A stretch of 64,000 nt of DNA from Scilla litardierei (GCA_030789695.1 CM061135.1:112972301-113036300); one strand, 5' to 3'; counted from the stretch's first letter, positions 1 to 13,500 are shown. Program-made: numbers and translations. The notes: generated from the sequence alone by a model not told the origin.

Positions 1-1380
1 TCTGTTTTTCCTTGTCCAGTGTGTTCTTGTTGACCTGATCTTTTTCCTAGAGTGCTTGCTGATCTGTTCTTTTGCCACGTGTGCTTGCTGTTCGTGGTTT
101 GTTGCTTGAATGTTTTGATTTTGCTTGCTTGATGGAAATGCCAGTTTTTGCTTGCTGCCATGCTTGTTATTATGTAACCTATTTGCTTAACGAATTATGT
201 CCTCTTTTTGCACTGTTCTTTTGACAAATAAGTTCAGTTATAACAAAGAAAAACCTATATGTTTCTGATCGAAATTGGTATGCAACCGTTGGTCCGTGCA
301 ACCCCTCAAGGCAGGTAGACCATAATCCAATAATGGTGCCAAAACATGAATCTGAACCATTGCGTTTTTTCCCATTCTTTACTTTTCGTCGATTCTTATC
401 ACTTTCATTTACTTTCTGCCATTTATAATATTTGTTTTTTTAATCATGCGTTTAAAGTGCTCCTGGTAATTGTTGGACTTATTAGGTTAGATGGATGAAT
501 ATTCCTGAATGTTAACTGGACATGCGCATCTAATTGTTGATCCCACTAAATTATATGATTGGGAGTTATGCAATGTGAGTATAAAATGACATTTGGTACA
601 CCTGTTTCTAGCACAAGACATGACAATCATGAACGTAGATTTGCATAACTATCTAAATTATCTAATTTAGGGGACTACATGAACATGATACCTGATATCC
701 TAGAACTAGAACAACTACACTTGACATCATGAGTTTTGGGGTAACTTATAATTTAGAGTGCGGGAGCGATTGAAGCCATGCTTATGGCCCCTATCTGGGA
801 GGATGTCCTTTTATGGATCACGAGTTCTTACTACAGTTAGCCTTTATATTTTGCCCGAGGTAGCACCCTGCGGTCCAAGGTGGACTTCACGTTGCACATC
901 GTGCTCTCCTCTTATAAGTCACAACACTATTTCTCTTGGTTAGTGCTAGATCCTTACTGCTATTAACATTGTGCCAGGTCAGTAGTTCCTTTACAGTTCC
1001 TTTTTGTACATATTAATTTCTGTAAAATTAATTAATTAATTGTTTAGTATGGATTCAATCTACTTTATTAATGGTGGTTTAACTGTGACAAACAGCTCGA
1101 AAGAGGAAGCTCCGCAGTACGAGGAGTCTGAGTTTCCTATTGAGCACGTTGATGTCTGAGTCTTTGTGTTGCCAGGAGAGTTTTATCTATCTTATTGTTT
1201 TTTTCTTTCAGTATTATTTTTAGCCGAGTTGTGGTTTCTTTTCCTGCCTAGACAGTGTAAATGAGTATTTTCTTTTCTTTTATAAATGTTTCATGTTTAT
1301 TACTATATTGACTTTACTGGTATCTGCAAGACCTGCAAAACTATTGAGACTGTGATGGCACCCGTGTCTGGGGCGTTACA
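1..1380 (+). repeat. 3' part of a large Gypsy-type LTR
   Basis: The stretch ends in ggggcgttaca at 1370-1380, the kind of end seen in plant LTRs that start TGTAA and end in GGGG-rich sequence plus TACA or GACA. At 736-782 it carries a box (ttttggggtaact, then gagtgcgggagcg and gaagcc). Related boxes occur at 6732-6778, 16310-16356 and, inverted, at 1955-1998 and 44296-44335, which ties these pieces into one LTR family. The left end lies outside the window. No open coding sequence is credible inside; the short ORF at 758-943 is a by-product of the box region. Confidence 0.6.
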
Positions 1381-2480
1381 TTTCTCCTTCAGAAGATGAG
1401 TACAAAAGTCTGAAAATACAATAACGGAAAGGGATTGGCCCAGGGCCTACAATAACAAACATGAATAAAACTACATGAACGGCCTGACAAGTGAAAACCA
1501 TGGATCTTGTCCTGCAAACTCTGAATCGTCAGAAACAGCTCATTCCTAGAAAGAATCCACTCCAGAACCTAATGGTGACAACAATAAACGTAATGTTAGT
1601 TGTAGATTCCAAAAACTATAAAAATCAAGCAAGTTAGTACGACATATAACAATCATGATAATCTGAATACAGTAAAATGGCAGTATGGTAGTAAAGATGC
1701 ATTAATCAAATAGTAAGATGACATGATATGAAATATAATTATTGCACTAACATTTGTTTAATTGACTGTGAAGGTGAAATTGTCGATCTAAACTAAGCTG
1801 TGACTTATGCTGGAAGGCATAATATGCAACATACGAGACCACATGTGCCATAAGGGCGCTTACCCGGGCCGGATCCAATCAGATATAGACAAGTTGGAAT
1901 AGTCAGATACAATAGTGGATCCATCAGATACAGGAACAAAAATAGTAGGTAGCTCCAGTCGCTTCTGCACCCTCTCTAATACGAGTTATCACATCCCAAG
2001 TGCGTCTGTATAGTCATGTACAATATATGTATATTATGTATATCTCAATGTCATCTATCAATGTCATTAGGGGCGTATCTGGTGTACTATCATATAGTGT
2101 AGGTAAACCATGTCTTATGTAACTGGATCATATAGATGTCAATGATGCCATTGTCAAATATTATCATGTCTTAAACATATTGTTTTCAGGTCTTGTTTTA
2201 AGGTTTTATTTATTAGAATTACTTGGCACATATCATATATAATGATGAGATAGTCTCGGAAACAAGTTCAAATGCAATATCATGTAATAGTCCATATAAT
2301 CAAGGGGGTCTAAGCAATCCAATCAATGTTTATATAATGTCCAAAACAATGCAATATCTACAAGAATGGGACCGATCGAACCCAAGCATAGCCCAAGCTC
2401 TTAATTATATGGAACTACAGAAATCAAGAAATCAAGGAAAAGTATATTCATCTATGCCTCTAAGTTTTTTCCATAATAAT
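1381..2480 (-). repeat. Inverted fragment of the same LTR family
   Basis: The reverse complement of 1955-1998 reads gataactcgtattagagag, then a gcagaagcg/ggagc segment, matching the family box found in + orientation at 736, 6732 and 16310. It abuts the end of the preceding + strand LTR, so two family members lie tail to tail. The right border is not sharp; 2480 is an estimate. An ORF at 2223-2483 has no recognisable similarity. Confidence 0.4.
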
Positions 2481-2893
2481 TAAATGGGTTTGTATTTAGT
2501 TTCTATTTTCAGTGTCATTTATCTCGAAAAATTATCAAGAACGATAATTTAATTCCAATCCATTGCAAGTTACCAATATATAACATGTGGCAATATACAT
2601 CATCAGAAGTGTCCAATACAAGCTTAAGAATTCAGCCCCAACAGACCCAATCCAGAACCATGAAAAGGGGCACCAGTTTTACTGCAAACAGAGCCCATAA
2701 CTTGCAGCAAGTCACTGCAACCCAAACTCAAAAGACTGCAGGAAAAGAACTGCAGTCATAAGTCCCAAATCTTCACAATATTTTTAGCCCACTGAGTCTC
2801 AAAGAGAAGCAATCGTGTGCAACAACTGAGCACATAGGATAGCAGTCGAGTACTGCAGGCAGAAACATGGAGCAGGACCAAGATGTCCAATGA
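2481..2893. other. Unassigned sequence before an integrase remnant
   Basis: About 400 bases with no recognisable gene, splice pattern or repeat. It probably belongs to the decayed interior of the Gypsy element whose integrase starts at about 2894, but no protein similarity was visible. Confidence 0.3.
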
Positions 2894-3565
2894 CTTGAGG
2901 CTGCATTACTGGTGGCAGGACATGAAGAGGAGTGTCACCTGTAGCGTGGGGTAGAGTCCATGGTATATCAACAGGTGAAGGCTGAACATAATCGCATTGC
3001 CGGTTTGTTACAACCTTTGCCCATTCCAGAGTGGAAGTGACATCACATTATGATGGATTTTGTGACATATCTACCTAGAAGTATGAGGTAGAATGATGCT
3101 GACATATGATCGTTGATCAGTTGACCAAGTCAGTGTACTATCCCCTTCAGAGTTGACCAGTCGACAGAAGTGCGTGCCAGGAGATACATGAGGAGATTGA
3201 GGCTACACGGTGTTCATGTGAGCATTATATCAGATAGGAACACTCGATTCACATCTTATTTTTAGAAGAGCATGCATGATAGCTTGGGAACACATCCGAG
3301 TTTTAGTACGGCCTCTCATCCTTAGACAGATGGCCAGACAGAGCGCATTATTCAGATATCGGAGGATATGTTGTGCGCATTATTTAGATCATATTCATCT
3401 TGTGGAGTTTGCATACAACAATAGCTATCAGGATTATATTGGCATGGTACGCTTTGCATCGCTATACGAGAGTAAGTGCCGTTCACTCCTGAGTTGGGAT
3501 GATGTGGTTGATCGAGAGCTGATTGGACCGGAGCTAGTTATGGAAGCCGTGGATGTTGTGCGGAC
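2894..3565 (+). pseudogene. Ty3/Gypsy integrase remnant, 5' part
   Basis: Translated in pieces, this reads as a chromovirus-type integrase: an HYWWQDMKR segment before the zinc-binding region (2900-2935), a degraded 'PLPIPEWK..MDFVT.LP' core start (about 3015-3080), 'VDQLTKS' (3111-3135), then 'FRYRRICCAHYLDHIHLVEFAYNNSYQ' and 'YESKCRSLLSWD..ELIGPELV' (3340-3560). Stops and frameshifts are frequent, so no integrase can be made. The reading runs straight into an inserted inverted-repeat element at 3566 and resumes after it at about 4300. With the C-terminal part and the LTR at 4862 it forms the 3' end of one + strand element. The gag, protease and reverse transcriptase parts were not seen. Confidence 0.7.
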
Positions 3566-4296
3566 CAATGTTTGAGGTCTCGGTTTCGGTCCCGGTTTTA
3601 TTATTTCGGAAATTTAGTTTTCAGCTTCGGTTTTGCTTGTTTCATTGGTTTGTGATCTTAGTTTCGTTTCGTGCATATCGTTAGTTTTACAGACATAAAA
3701 ATATATCAAATACTATCAAATACTCTTAAATAATAAAGCATCAAATACTTTAAAACTAATATATTAAACAATAATATCAAATACTATTAAATTTGTATAC
3801 TAATATGTATTTACAAATTTATATAATACTATCAAAAAATTAGAAATACATATTTCTTGAATTAAGAAGAGTTTTGCTATTCACTTACATTTTTGTCAAA
3901 TATATCACATTTTGCTAAAAGAGAATGGCAAATTTGTAAATAAATGGAACGGGAGAATAGAATCAAAAATCTACCGATGAGCCCTTTAGTGCTGGTAATC
4001 AAATTCCACATTTAAATAAACTTTTAACATTTATTTACAATTTTGCCATTCTATTTCATTTTAACGTGTAACCGATGAGCCCTTTATTTTTTATTTCTTA
4101 TTTCCTGCACTTTTTCTTGTTTCTGTTGCATTTTCGTCAAAAAATTTCATCTGCATTTTCCCTATTTTCCCCTTTTAATTTGGCCAGAACACTGTTCCGG
4201 CTAAAACCGATAAACAAACCTCGTTTTTCTTGGTTTGCACCGAAACCGAGACGAAACACATGATACTGAAGGGTATCAGGCGAACATAATTCCATG
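3566..4296. mobile_element. hAT-like inverted-repeat element inserted in the integrase
   Basis: The left end reads caatgtttgaggtctcgg, and a 12-bp tctcggtttcgg (3578-3589) is repeated exactly inverted at 4240-4251. The integrase reading frame is interrupted here. Flanking 8-mers gtgcggac (3558-3565) and gtgtggac (4297-4304) differ at one base and fit an 8-bp target duplication as in hAT elements. The interior is AT-rich and shares phrases such as 'gaatggcaaatttgtaaataaatgg' in spaced form with the element at 13510-14326. It has no transposase. The right border is less certain, because about 34 bases lie between the inverted repeat and the putative duplication. Confidence 0.6.
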
Positions 4297-4304
4297 GTGT
4301 GGAC

Positions 4305-4861
4305 TATCAGAGAGAAGCTTCAAGTGGCACAGGACCGATATAAGCACTATGCAGATGCGAAGCGTCGACACTTGGAGTTTCAGACGGGTGATCATGTCTC
4401 CTTGAGCATCTCTTCCAACAGAGACATGAGTTGATTTGGACTAAGAGGGAAGCTTAGCTCCCGTTATGTTGGGGCCTTCGACACATTGGAGCGAGTGGGA
4501 AAAGTGACGTACAGATTTGCACTAGCTCTATTCTTAGAAGGAGAGCACAATATGTTTTATGTATCTCAGCTGCGCAAGTATGTGGGAGATCTAATGCACA
4601 TGGTTGATCATTCTGATATTACAGTCATTCTGATCATTCTGACCTAACCTCTAAGCAATGCCAGTGAGGATTATCGACAGTTAACAATAGGCCTTCCGGA
4701 GCAAGATAGTCAACCTAATGAAGGTGATGTGGCATCGAGACTTGCCTGAAGAATTTAACTGGAAAAGAGAAGATGCAATGCGTGAGCGTTACCCTCACTT
4801 GTTTAATGTCTTTTAGCTTTTTAGTAATTTCGAGAATAGAATTTTTGTAACAAGGGAAGGA
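4305..4861 (+). pseudogene. Ty3/Gypsy integrase remnant, C-terminal part and PPT
   Basis: Reading resumes after the insertion with 'TIREKLQVAQDRYKHYAD' (about 4305-4358), then 'RRHLEFQTGDHV' and, at 4502-4600, 'VTYRFALAL...VFYVSQLRKY'-like text (YVSQLRKY is visible). This is the usual C-terminal end of plant chromovirus integrases. A small deletion or frameshift separates the blocks. The purine run aagggaagga at 4852-4861, directly before a TGTAATGG LTR start, is the expected polypurine tract. The element was transcribed on the + strand. Confidence 0.75.
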
Positions 4862-7526
4862 TGTAATGGCCCCAAATTCTTGCGATATATTTTATATAAA
4901 ATCTCCTTTTCCTTTTCTATTTCTTTTTTTTTCTTCATTTCTTTTCAGCCCAGAGGCCCAGCCGACAATCCCATCTTTCTTTCTTTCTTTCTCTTTGTTT
5001 TTTCCTGGTTCAATCGAACCCACTTGCCATCCGAACTCTCTCCCCCACTTAATTTCCCCTCACGTGACCCCCGACCTCCCCTATCTCTTTCTCTCGTGCC
5101 CCCTTCGACGAGAAATCCTCGACAGCGACCCCGAGCCCTTTCTCTCCACTTCAGCTGACATCTCCTTACTCGTCATTTTCTGTCAAATCCCCCTCCCACT
5201 CATGTATTTCGGCGTCGATTTTCTCTCTCTACTGATGCCTGATCCCGACAAAAATCCCCTCATCCATGCAAATCTGCCGACCCCTTAAACTCGAGTACTC
5301 GACAACCCCTCAGCACTTCGTCGACTTCGCCGATCTCCCATCACACCCGATCGCATGCCTTCTCCATCTCTAGGCTCTCTTTATAAATTTGCACTTTGGT
5401 TTTAGGGTTTTAATTTGGAAAATGGAAAAATATTTTTCTTAAGGATTTTGGGGTTTCTTCTTAAACTAAGTGCGGATTTTGCTCTGAAGCTGGGTTTTCT
5501 TCTCGGATTCTTCAAACGATAATCGGTATTTGGTAAATCATTTTAATTCTTGATTTTGGTCTTAAATTTCATACTTTGCCTACGATGATTCTGTGCATGG
5601 CTCGAGTATTTTTGGGGGCTTGACGGCGACCCTCGAGATCGCCTCTCACTGCTGTTGCGGTTATTCTTCTGTTGGGTTGGCTTTGTCGTGACTTGCTATG
5701 GGGTTTCCACCCCATGTCGTGAGCTCATTTGGGCTTCTTGTCCTCAGTCGTGACTTTTTATTGGGGCATAGCCCCTGCTGTGGTCTCTGCTTATGGCCTA
5801 GCCCCCTGCCATAACTTTTTTTGCCTTTTGCCCCTTTCCATGACCCCCTTCCGCTCTGCCCTTTGCCGTGTCCTCTTGTTGATGTTGTCAATGGTATTGG
5901 CTTGTTGATTGTTGGTGGTGGTTTGATGATAGAGTTGGACTCGGGTTTGCCATGTGGTGTTGAACTCGTGTTTTCCTTATGATTGGTGATGAGGGCTTGG
6001 CTATTTGTGGCATGTCAGATGTTGGCTTTCATCGGAATGTTGGGATTTAAGTTTCAGCCCATATACATGTTAAACTGAAATTTTTGTGATGACTTTATGG
6101 CCGAAACATAAAGAGCATGAATATATGGATATGACCCTTATGCGATGAATCATGAGTTTTCTCTAAGATCAAAACACAGTTGTCCCTCCCCACTGTTATC
6201 CCCCATGTTTTGACTATTATCGCGTGTAGCATGTTAACCATGTTTTAATTGTTATACCACTTGTTGCATGCCATTCATGGCTTAATTTGTTATAGCACTT
6301 GATACATGATATCCATGTTTAGACTGTTACGCTACTCACTATATATGTTTTAGGCTGGTATCTACTTGCTGCGTGCTATACTGAAATTCTTATGACATCA
6401 AAAGTTAGTAATATGTTTGGATGTGATATGATGAAAACTAACTAATATCATTCACGTACATGACATGTTGTTGGACTTGTTATTTAATGTCACCTTATCA
6501 ATGGCATGAACTTCCAAAAACTATTAGAATCATGAAACATGAATGGACTTGAATCACATAGCACACCAACCATTTTATTTAGATGTGGCATATGGACTTG
6601 TTTAGATACTTTATTTCATGATGCATGTTTAACCAAACAAATGCTGACACCTTATAACATCATTTGAAACTACTTTGACACTGAGAGATATACACCTTGA
6701 CAAATACTTGGCACTACAGACTCACCAGGTTTTGGGGTAAATCATACTAGAGAGTGTGCGGAAGCGTCTGGAGCCATGCTTCTGATTACATGGCCACATC
6801 AGGTGTTCCGACCGAGTCTCATCATGCATTTGATGGGATTCTATGCATGGCCACATCAGGTGTTCCTACCGGGTCTCATCGTGCATTTGATGGGATTCTA
6901 CTAGTATTGTTGAACATATTTTTTGAGTCCTTCATGTCTCTGTTCTGCACTCAGAGCCGCTCCTGTTATTTTTGGACTTGGCCGGGTGAGTGCCACTGTC
7001 TACAAGCTAGACTCTTGGTTGATTAATGTACTCTCCAATATGATTCATGGCCTAGGATTAGTATAACTAGTAGAATAATGATATCATAACTCTAAATTGT
7101 AAACTGTTGCGTACATGTCTTCTGTTACTTGTACTTGCTTTTAGTCATGCTCATGTATATTGTTTAATTCCAACTTTTAGAATTATTGTGATTTACTTCT
7201 AACTGCTGGCGGCTCTTCGTTTTGTTGCATTGTCAGGTGCTGATCCGAAACCAAAAGAGGCCCCGCATTTGAGATACTGACTTTGCTGTGGAGAACATAG
7301 ATTTTTTATTGTGAGGTTATAAGCATACCTCTGTTGTATCTTTTTGTGTATTTTGAGAGTATGTAGTACGGTGCATCTGAATTTGTAATTCTCATGTATT
7401 AATGAAATTTCCATATGAGTATTTTGGTACATCTATACTTATAGTCTAGATAGTTTGCACTGATTATCTGCATGGCCTGTCAATTTTTGCGAAAAACAGT
7501 TACGCCCATGGGGATGGGGCATGACA
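4862..7526 (+). repeat. 3' LTR of the Gypsy element (about 2.67 kb)
   Basis: It starts TGTAATGGCC right after a polypurine tract and ends GGGGCATGACA at 7516-7526. Inside are a pyrimidine-rich leader (4900-5110), a block of about 32-bp degenerate repeats around gggg and cccc words (5690-5850), the family box at 6732-6778, and a 57-bp tandem duplication (6789-6845 and 6846-6902, each beginning catggccacatcagg). ORFs in it (4866-5288, 5661-5891, 6754-7026) are compositional and not supported as genes. Confidence 0.7.
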
Positions 7527-10520
7527 TAATCTATTAGCACTTGATATATTTTTAACTTTGATTACTCAATTGGACTTTGATTTGATAATTTTCATGTTAA
7601 TTTTGATAAATATTTGGGTTAATTGCTTAGGTACTATTAGCTTCCTTGATAACCTTCACCAAGAATACATGTTCATATTATATACTTTCCCCAAGCTGCA
7701 TATGCAAACAACTTGAAATAGAGACATGTTGGGGTTACTGAATATTAAACTATATGATAACACACCAAACTGAAGTTAAAACTCTATGGACCCTTCGAAA
7801 CTAACAAAACTTTGCAAAAACATCATAACTTAAACCCAAAAGGGCTAGATGCCAAAACCGTGTTGTCAATTGTTGGTCTGTAATGAAAATCCATTAAGTG
7901 TGTATGTCATGCCCTAAAACCATCAAAATAAAAATAATTAGGGGACTCGTGATAATTGGCCACAATTCCTCTATGCATGAGAACTGTGAAGCCTTAAGTC
8001 ATATAAACACCTTAGCATATCTAATTAAATCATGTACAACGTCTTACCTTCAACATCATTGTTGTGTTAGACAGTTCGATATCAAATCATAATGCTAAAG
8101 AATGATCACTAATGCTAGATGATAAGTTATCTTTTCACATTTCCTTAACAAACCATAGACGTATAAATATCCAAATCAGTCGGTTACTTGGTACCTGAAT
8201 CATACAAATCTGAAAACCAATGGGTTACCTAATTGCTCAGTAAGTGAATTAAGCATACTAAGCAGCTTAGATTTGAAATAGGATAAAACTAACTGTATGC
8301 AAACTAACATGAATACTTCATGTATGTCAGACAAAGATGATGTGTTATGCGGTGATTATTATTAAAAAAATGCATATACAATGAAACTTGACAGGTCACA
8401 TTTCAATGCAGTCAACACGTTACATCCTAGTTCACTTAGGTCTCACCACTATTATAGCACTTGATTGGGATGTCTTGACAAAGGCTAATGCAAAAAACAC
8501 CATTATGAAGGGGACATATTATGATCATGTGTGGCTTAGATTCAATGTAATTGGTATAAAGAACTTGAAGCATACATATGCATGGGTAAAACATAACTAT
8601 GAAAAATCGTATAAAAATCATGTATTCAACATTTTCCGAACATGAAATTGGTGCATAACCAATAGCCAACAAGGTCATATATTCATATATATCTTGGTCT
8701 ATCTCTAACAAGAAAGATATAAATAATCCATATCCGATGTCAATCCACAAGCATGTTATATCAACATAAAGAATGCTAATATCGTATGAACGTTGCATAT
8801 GATCTTAAGAATAAATGAACTATAAAGCATGAACTCATCACTAATTGATTAGTTGATAGACTCTTTTTGCTCATAGACTCCTTTGCTTCATCTTCTTTAT
8901 TATCTCACCTCACTCTCTCAACTTAACCTTGGATTTAGTTAGTTGAAAAGACAACCCTTAAACGCTGCTTATAGGAGTTAGTACCAAAATATTGATACTA
9001 AAATATTTTTAGATATTTCTTAAAAACTAAAATATCTTTTAATTAAATATCCTGGGATATTTCTTGAAAGCTAAAATATCAAAACATCTTTATTAAAAAT
9101 CATGTATTAATATAAAATATCTATACTAAAATATCTTTAGATATTCTTAATATTAAAATATCTATACTAAAATATCTTTAGATATTCTTAATATTAAAAT
9201 ATCTTTAATAAAATATCTCTAGATATTTCTTGGAAACTAGAATATCAAAATATTTTTGCTAAAATATATTTGGCTTCTATTTGACTTTAACTTGACTAAG
9301 AAATATCTTTGACTTTAATAAAATATTTTTCACCATTAAAAATATCTTGACTATGAAAATATCTTTAACTTCTAGAAGATATCTCTAAAAATATCTTTGA
9401 AACTTATAAATATATTCTAATTAGAAACTTCATCATAAATCAATATATTTTGATTTAAATGTGTATAACATCCTAAGAAGTAATCAAACTATGGGATATC
9501 AGTGTACGAAAATAATATTTGCATATAGAATAAAAAGTCAATTTATGGATGTTTTTAAAGAAAATAGACCAGTCCGTGAGAACATGGGAAAAATGTATAT
9601 ACATGAAATCCAATGAATACATGTCCTCTAAATCAATCTATTCCCATGCTTATGTTTTCTAGAAAATAAAAATTTTGTACATAGTACCTCATGAAAATAG
9701 CTATGGATTGCTTCCGATGTCTTTATCTGGATAATCTATATAATTTGTGAAAGTTCCAAGTGTTTGCGTTCCTTCCATTAGTTGTATCCAAGCGCATTGT
9801 GCCTTCTTCCTGACCATGGAAACTGGAAGTCAACACGTGTGTTGGTCCCATAAAATGTTAATACCACATGGATAACTAAAACATGCATGGCAATAATTGA
9901 AATACTATGGGGGTGACTTCAACATGTGCAAAAAACGTCAATGTAATAGGGTATTTGAAACCCAAAAAATATATGTCCGAGGTTTCAGTATGGTTAAATT
10001 ATATTTAGATTTTAAAATTGCCCTAAACAGGATTTTTAACAACTTGCTACTTACAATCCTATTTAGTGGCCACTATATGGATATGAATAAAACTCAAATC
10101 TTTGTTTTTAGGGGGGGTCTGTGTGCGCGTGCGGACTTGGTCACTGTAAAAGTTGTGCATATAAATGAAGTGGGTGAATTTTGTAAATTGAGTGGCTTAT
10201 TGTTGAATTTGTATGGGAAGGATTTTCTTTCTAATAATTCGTGAAAGAGCCAACTTTTATCTCTATGTGCATATATGTTCTATGTGCATATACGTTCACT
10301 ATTATCCGATTCTAATACCATATCATTTTTTACTTTTATTTTGAGTATTACTCAAAATTTGATATCAGTTTCTGAAATAGCATCTTTTTATGATTGTTTG
10401 CTTTAGTTTAGCTGTTGTTCTATTCTATCGCTTTCCATCACAAGATTGCCTTATCACATTAATGTATGAAGGTTCAGGTTGAATAGTATGTTGATGAAAT
10501 TTGTTCCTTTTCTGCTCCAG
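7527..10520. other. AT-rich sequence, no gene recognised
   Basis: Three kilobases upstream of the first visible 5-phosphatase exon. It is probably an intron of that gene or decayed repeats. I looked for the upstream catalytic exons of the 5-phosphatase and did not find them. It contains ATATC/GATAT-rich repeats at 8990-9430. Overlapping ORFs at 8388-8645 (+) and 8436-8798 (-) and the ORF at 9897-10244 have no recognisable similarity. Confidence 0.5.
8990..9430. repeat. aaaatatc / gatatt repeat block with a 41-bp tandem duplication
   Basis: The words aaaatatctttagatatt, tagatatttctt and close variants recur about every 40-50 bases. An exact 41-bp tandem duplication occupies 9121-9161 and 9162-9202. 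The word aaaatatctttagatatt is itself nearly self-complementary, so the block could fold into AT hairpins. Confidence 0.6.
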
Positions 10521-10555
10521 GTGCTGCTTCTGTCCAGTTGCATCGCGGGTCAAAT
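10521..10555 (+). CDS. FRA3-like: 5-phosphatase exon a (35 bp)
   Basis: The acceptor ctgctccag ends at 10520 and the donor gtatgtg starts at 10556. It reads (G)[11 protein letters not shown], with the first two bases completing a glycine codon. This is the variable linker just before the first catalytic signature. Its phase matches the next exon exactly. Confidence 0.75.
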
Positions 10556-13500
10556 GTATGTGCATAATTTAGTTCCTCTACTGAATACATTCAAATGTAG
10601 TTACTAAAGGCACATGATTATAAACCATAGTTATATTATGCTTATGGCAGCCAACTGATGTGGGGAAACTTGAGTTATCAGAAGCTGACATGATTGTGTT
10701 TCTTGGGGACTTCAATTATCGGCTACGGGGCATTTCCTATGATGAAGCAAGGGATTTGGTTTCCCAAAGATGTTTCGACTGGCTTAGGGAGAAGGACCAG
10801 CTACGTGCAGAAATGAAAGCAGGAAAAGTATTTCAAGGGCTGCGGGAAGCACACATCAAGTTCCCACCCACGTACAAGTTTGATAGAGACACAGCTGGTT
10901 TATCGGGTATGTCCAATAATAAGCTAGCATGTATTTTTGAATAATATCACATCAGAATTTCATTTTCCTACTACTAAGGAATAATACCCGAAAGTGTGAG
11001 TCTTTCTATAAATATTGTACTTCGCGCGCGCGGGGGGGGGGGGGGGGGGGGGGGGGGGTGGGGGGGGTCTACATAAAATGTGATGTAGAAAATTACATTA
11101 AAATTCTCTAAATTATACTGATCTTCATTTCTGTTATAACAGTTAATAACTACACTATTATATTTTATTTATAGGGTATGATTCTGGTGAGAAGAAGCGA
11201 ATTCCTGCTTGGTGTGACCGAATATTATATCGTGACAACCGTTTTTTTCCAGAGGCTGAATGCTCATTAGCGTGTCCCATAGTTGCTTCAATCGTTCAGT
11301 AAGTGATATTTCTAATGAATCATTCTCCCTATGACCAGAAATTCTCCCATCATTGATACATCTTGAGGGTTGCAACTTATTTTGTCAGGTATGATGCTTG
11401 TCTGGATGTGACAGGAAGTGATCACAAACCAGTCCGGTGCATATTTAATATTGACATTGCACGTGTAGATGAGTTGATAAAAAGGCAACAGTATGGAGAA
11501 TTAGTTAATTCAAATGACAAAGCCAGAATGTTGGTTGAAGACTTTCTCAAAGTTCCAGAAACCACAGTGAGCACTAATGAAGTTGTCTTACCAAATCAAG
11601 ATGCATCCGTCATCAGCATAACCAATAATTGCAGTTTGGACATAGCTACCTTTGAAATCATATGCGAAGTGCACTCCTCTTTCAGGGATAATGAACACTC
11701 TTCTGAGACTCCTTCAAGAAGTCCCTTTGGATTTCCCAACTGGCTAAAGGTGCATCTTATCTTTGATAGTTAATAGACTGCAACTTTTTATTCACAGTTT
11801 GCAGCAGTGCATTTTTGTTTTAGTTCTCTTTATCTCAAATTCAAAATTATTTGCGCAATGAATGTGGAGTATGTGGAAATTTTTCGTTGTGCCTGCATTT
11901 TAAATGTGCTCTGGTGCTGCATAACCCGTTATTGAATTATGTGCCATTACATCGAAAGCACATTTTAGCTTGTTATAATTACTAAACGTTCAAAAAAGAA
12001 ATTAAGAAAATATATTTAAAAAATTTCCAATTGTCACAGAAAATAAATAACATTTAGCTAATATCAGGGCATGACTTGAAGGCAACAAGTAACAAATGAC
12101 AACATAACTAGTACATGTGGCAATATCTTAAATAAATAAATTCGTGATAAACATCTTTAAATTATCTAACAAGTTACATTACAACAAACTAAGAAAAATA
12201 AACAAATCGATTATCACAAAAGTAAAATTACTAAACATGTATTGAGAAGAATGTTCACAGTTATACATATCAAACCACAACAGAATAATGCTACGGTTCG
12301 CATAAACCACCCACATAACTCTTCTCAGTTTAGCCATAGACTGCATAAGATTATGCTATCACATAAGCTTCTGTATAATCTATGTTTCACGGCTCTCGTA
12401 TGCCCACAATAAGTTAGGAAAATCATAAGCTAAATATTATCTGCATCAGCGGCTAGGCGTTTCCACGTGAAGAAATTTTTGGAGAAACTAGCTCAATTTG
12501 AAAGGCTCCATAAAAGGATTGAGCATTTGTTTTGGCATCCTGTCAACTAAACAATGCCCTTAGCCTTAGGTGTTGGTACCAAACCAGTGGCAAGGAAACT
12601 GTGGCTCAGTGAGGAAGCTTGCTCATACAAATCGAGAAGGCCGACATTAAGAACCCTCTGTATATCAAAGATGCTCATGAATCTAGGGTGCAACCTCCAA
12701 CATTATCATGAACCAAAAGAGAGAGTTACATATGTCAAGATTTGATAAACTAAATGAGCAAAAACTGCAGAAAATACCAAAGTGCTGTAGAGGTTTTCAT
12801 CATTATGACCATCATCTCCATCAGCATCATTACCAACATCTTCTCCCACTTATCCTCCCCATTATCTTCTTTCTCTTCTTTCAGCCGAAGGAAGCAGCAG
12901 TACAACGTACGAGCAAACAGCACCTGCAATTGCTACGAGCAGCAGCAGCAGAACCAACCAAGGATGAAGGTTTCGTTTCATATCGGTTTCAAAGGGAACC
13001 GATACGAAACTAAGATTCTTTCTCGGTATCAGACAGTTTCGCCCAAAACTGGACAGTATTGCCCGAAACTGTCGTCGGAGGAAAAGAAGAAAAAGCAAAA
13101 AAACATGTGATGATAAAAAAAAGCAAAGATAACAAAACACAGTGATCATTTGCAAGCAGTACAAGCAAAGCATAATCTAACCAAAAATTAAATTTTCTAA
13201 CCGATCAACTCTCAAATTTTACCAATACTAAAAAATAGACGGCGAAGTCGACGGCAAACACAACGACGACCAATGTTGCCAAACTCAGCGTTGAAGGCGA
13301 GAGGGTTTTGGGCGACAAAAAAATGAGGGGATGAACTTTTTAAGAAAAAAGTGAGTTATTGTGGTAGGTGTGAGTGTTGCATGTCGCATTAAACATTTTG
13401 CTGAAGATATTACATTTATCTACAATTTTGCCATTCCCTTCAAAAGAAACTATTTTCCTATCAAATTTTTTGATTTTCTTTAGATTTCTAGTTTTGGTAT

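Noticed and set aside
8388..8798. Overlapping ORFs on both strands (85 and 120 codons)
   Set aside because: No recognisable motif, no splice context and AT-rich sequence; mutual antisense overlap is expected by chance.
7527..10520. Upstream catalytic exons of the 5-phosphatase
   Set aside because: I searched for the expected text before the first visible exon and found none; these exons are probably left of the window or behind another long intron.
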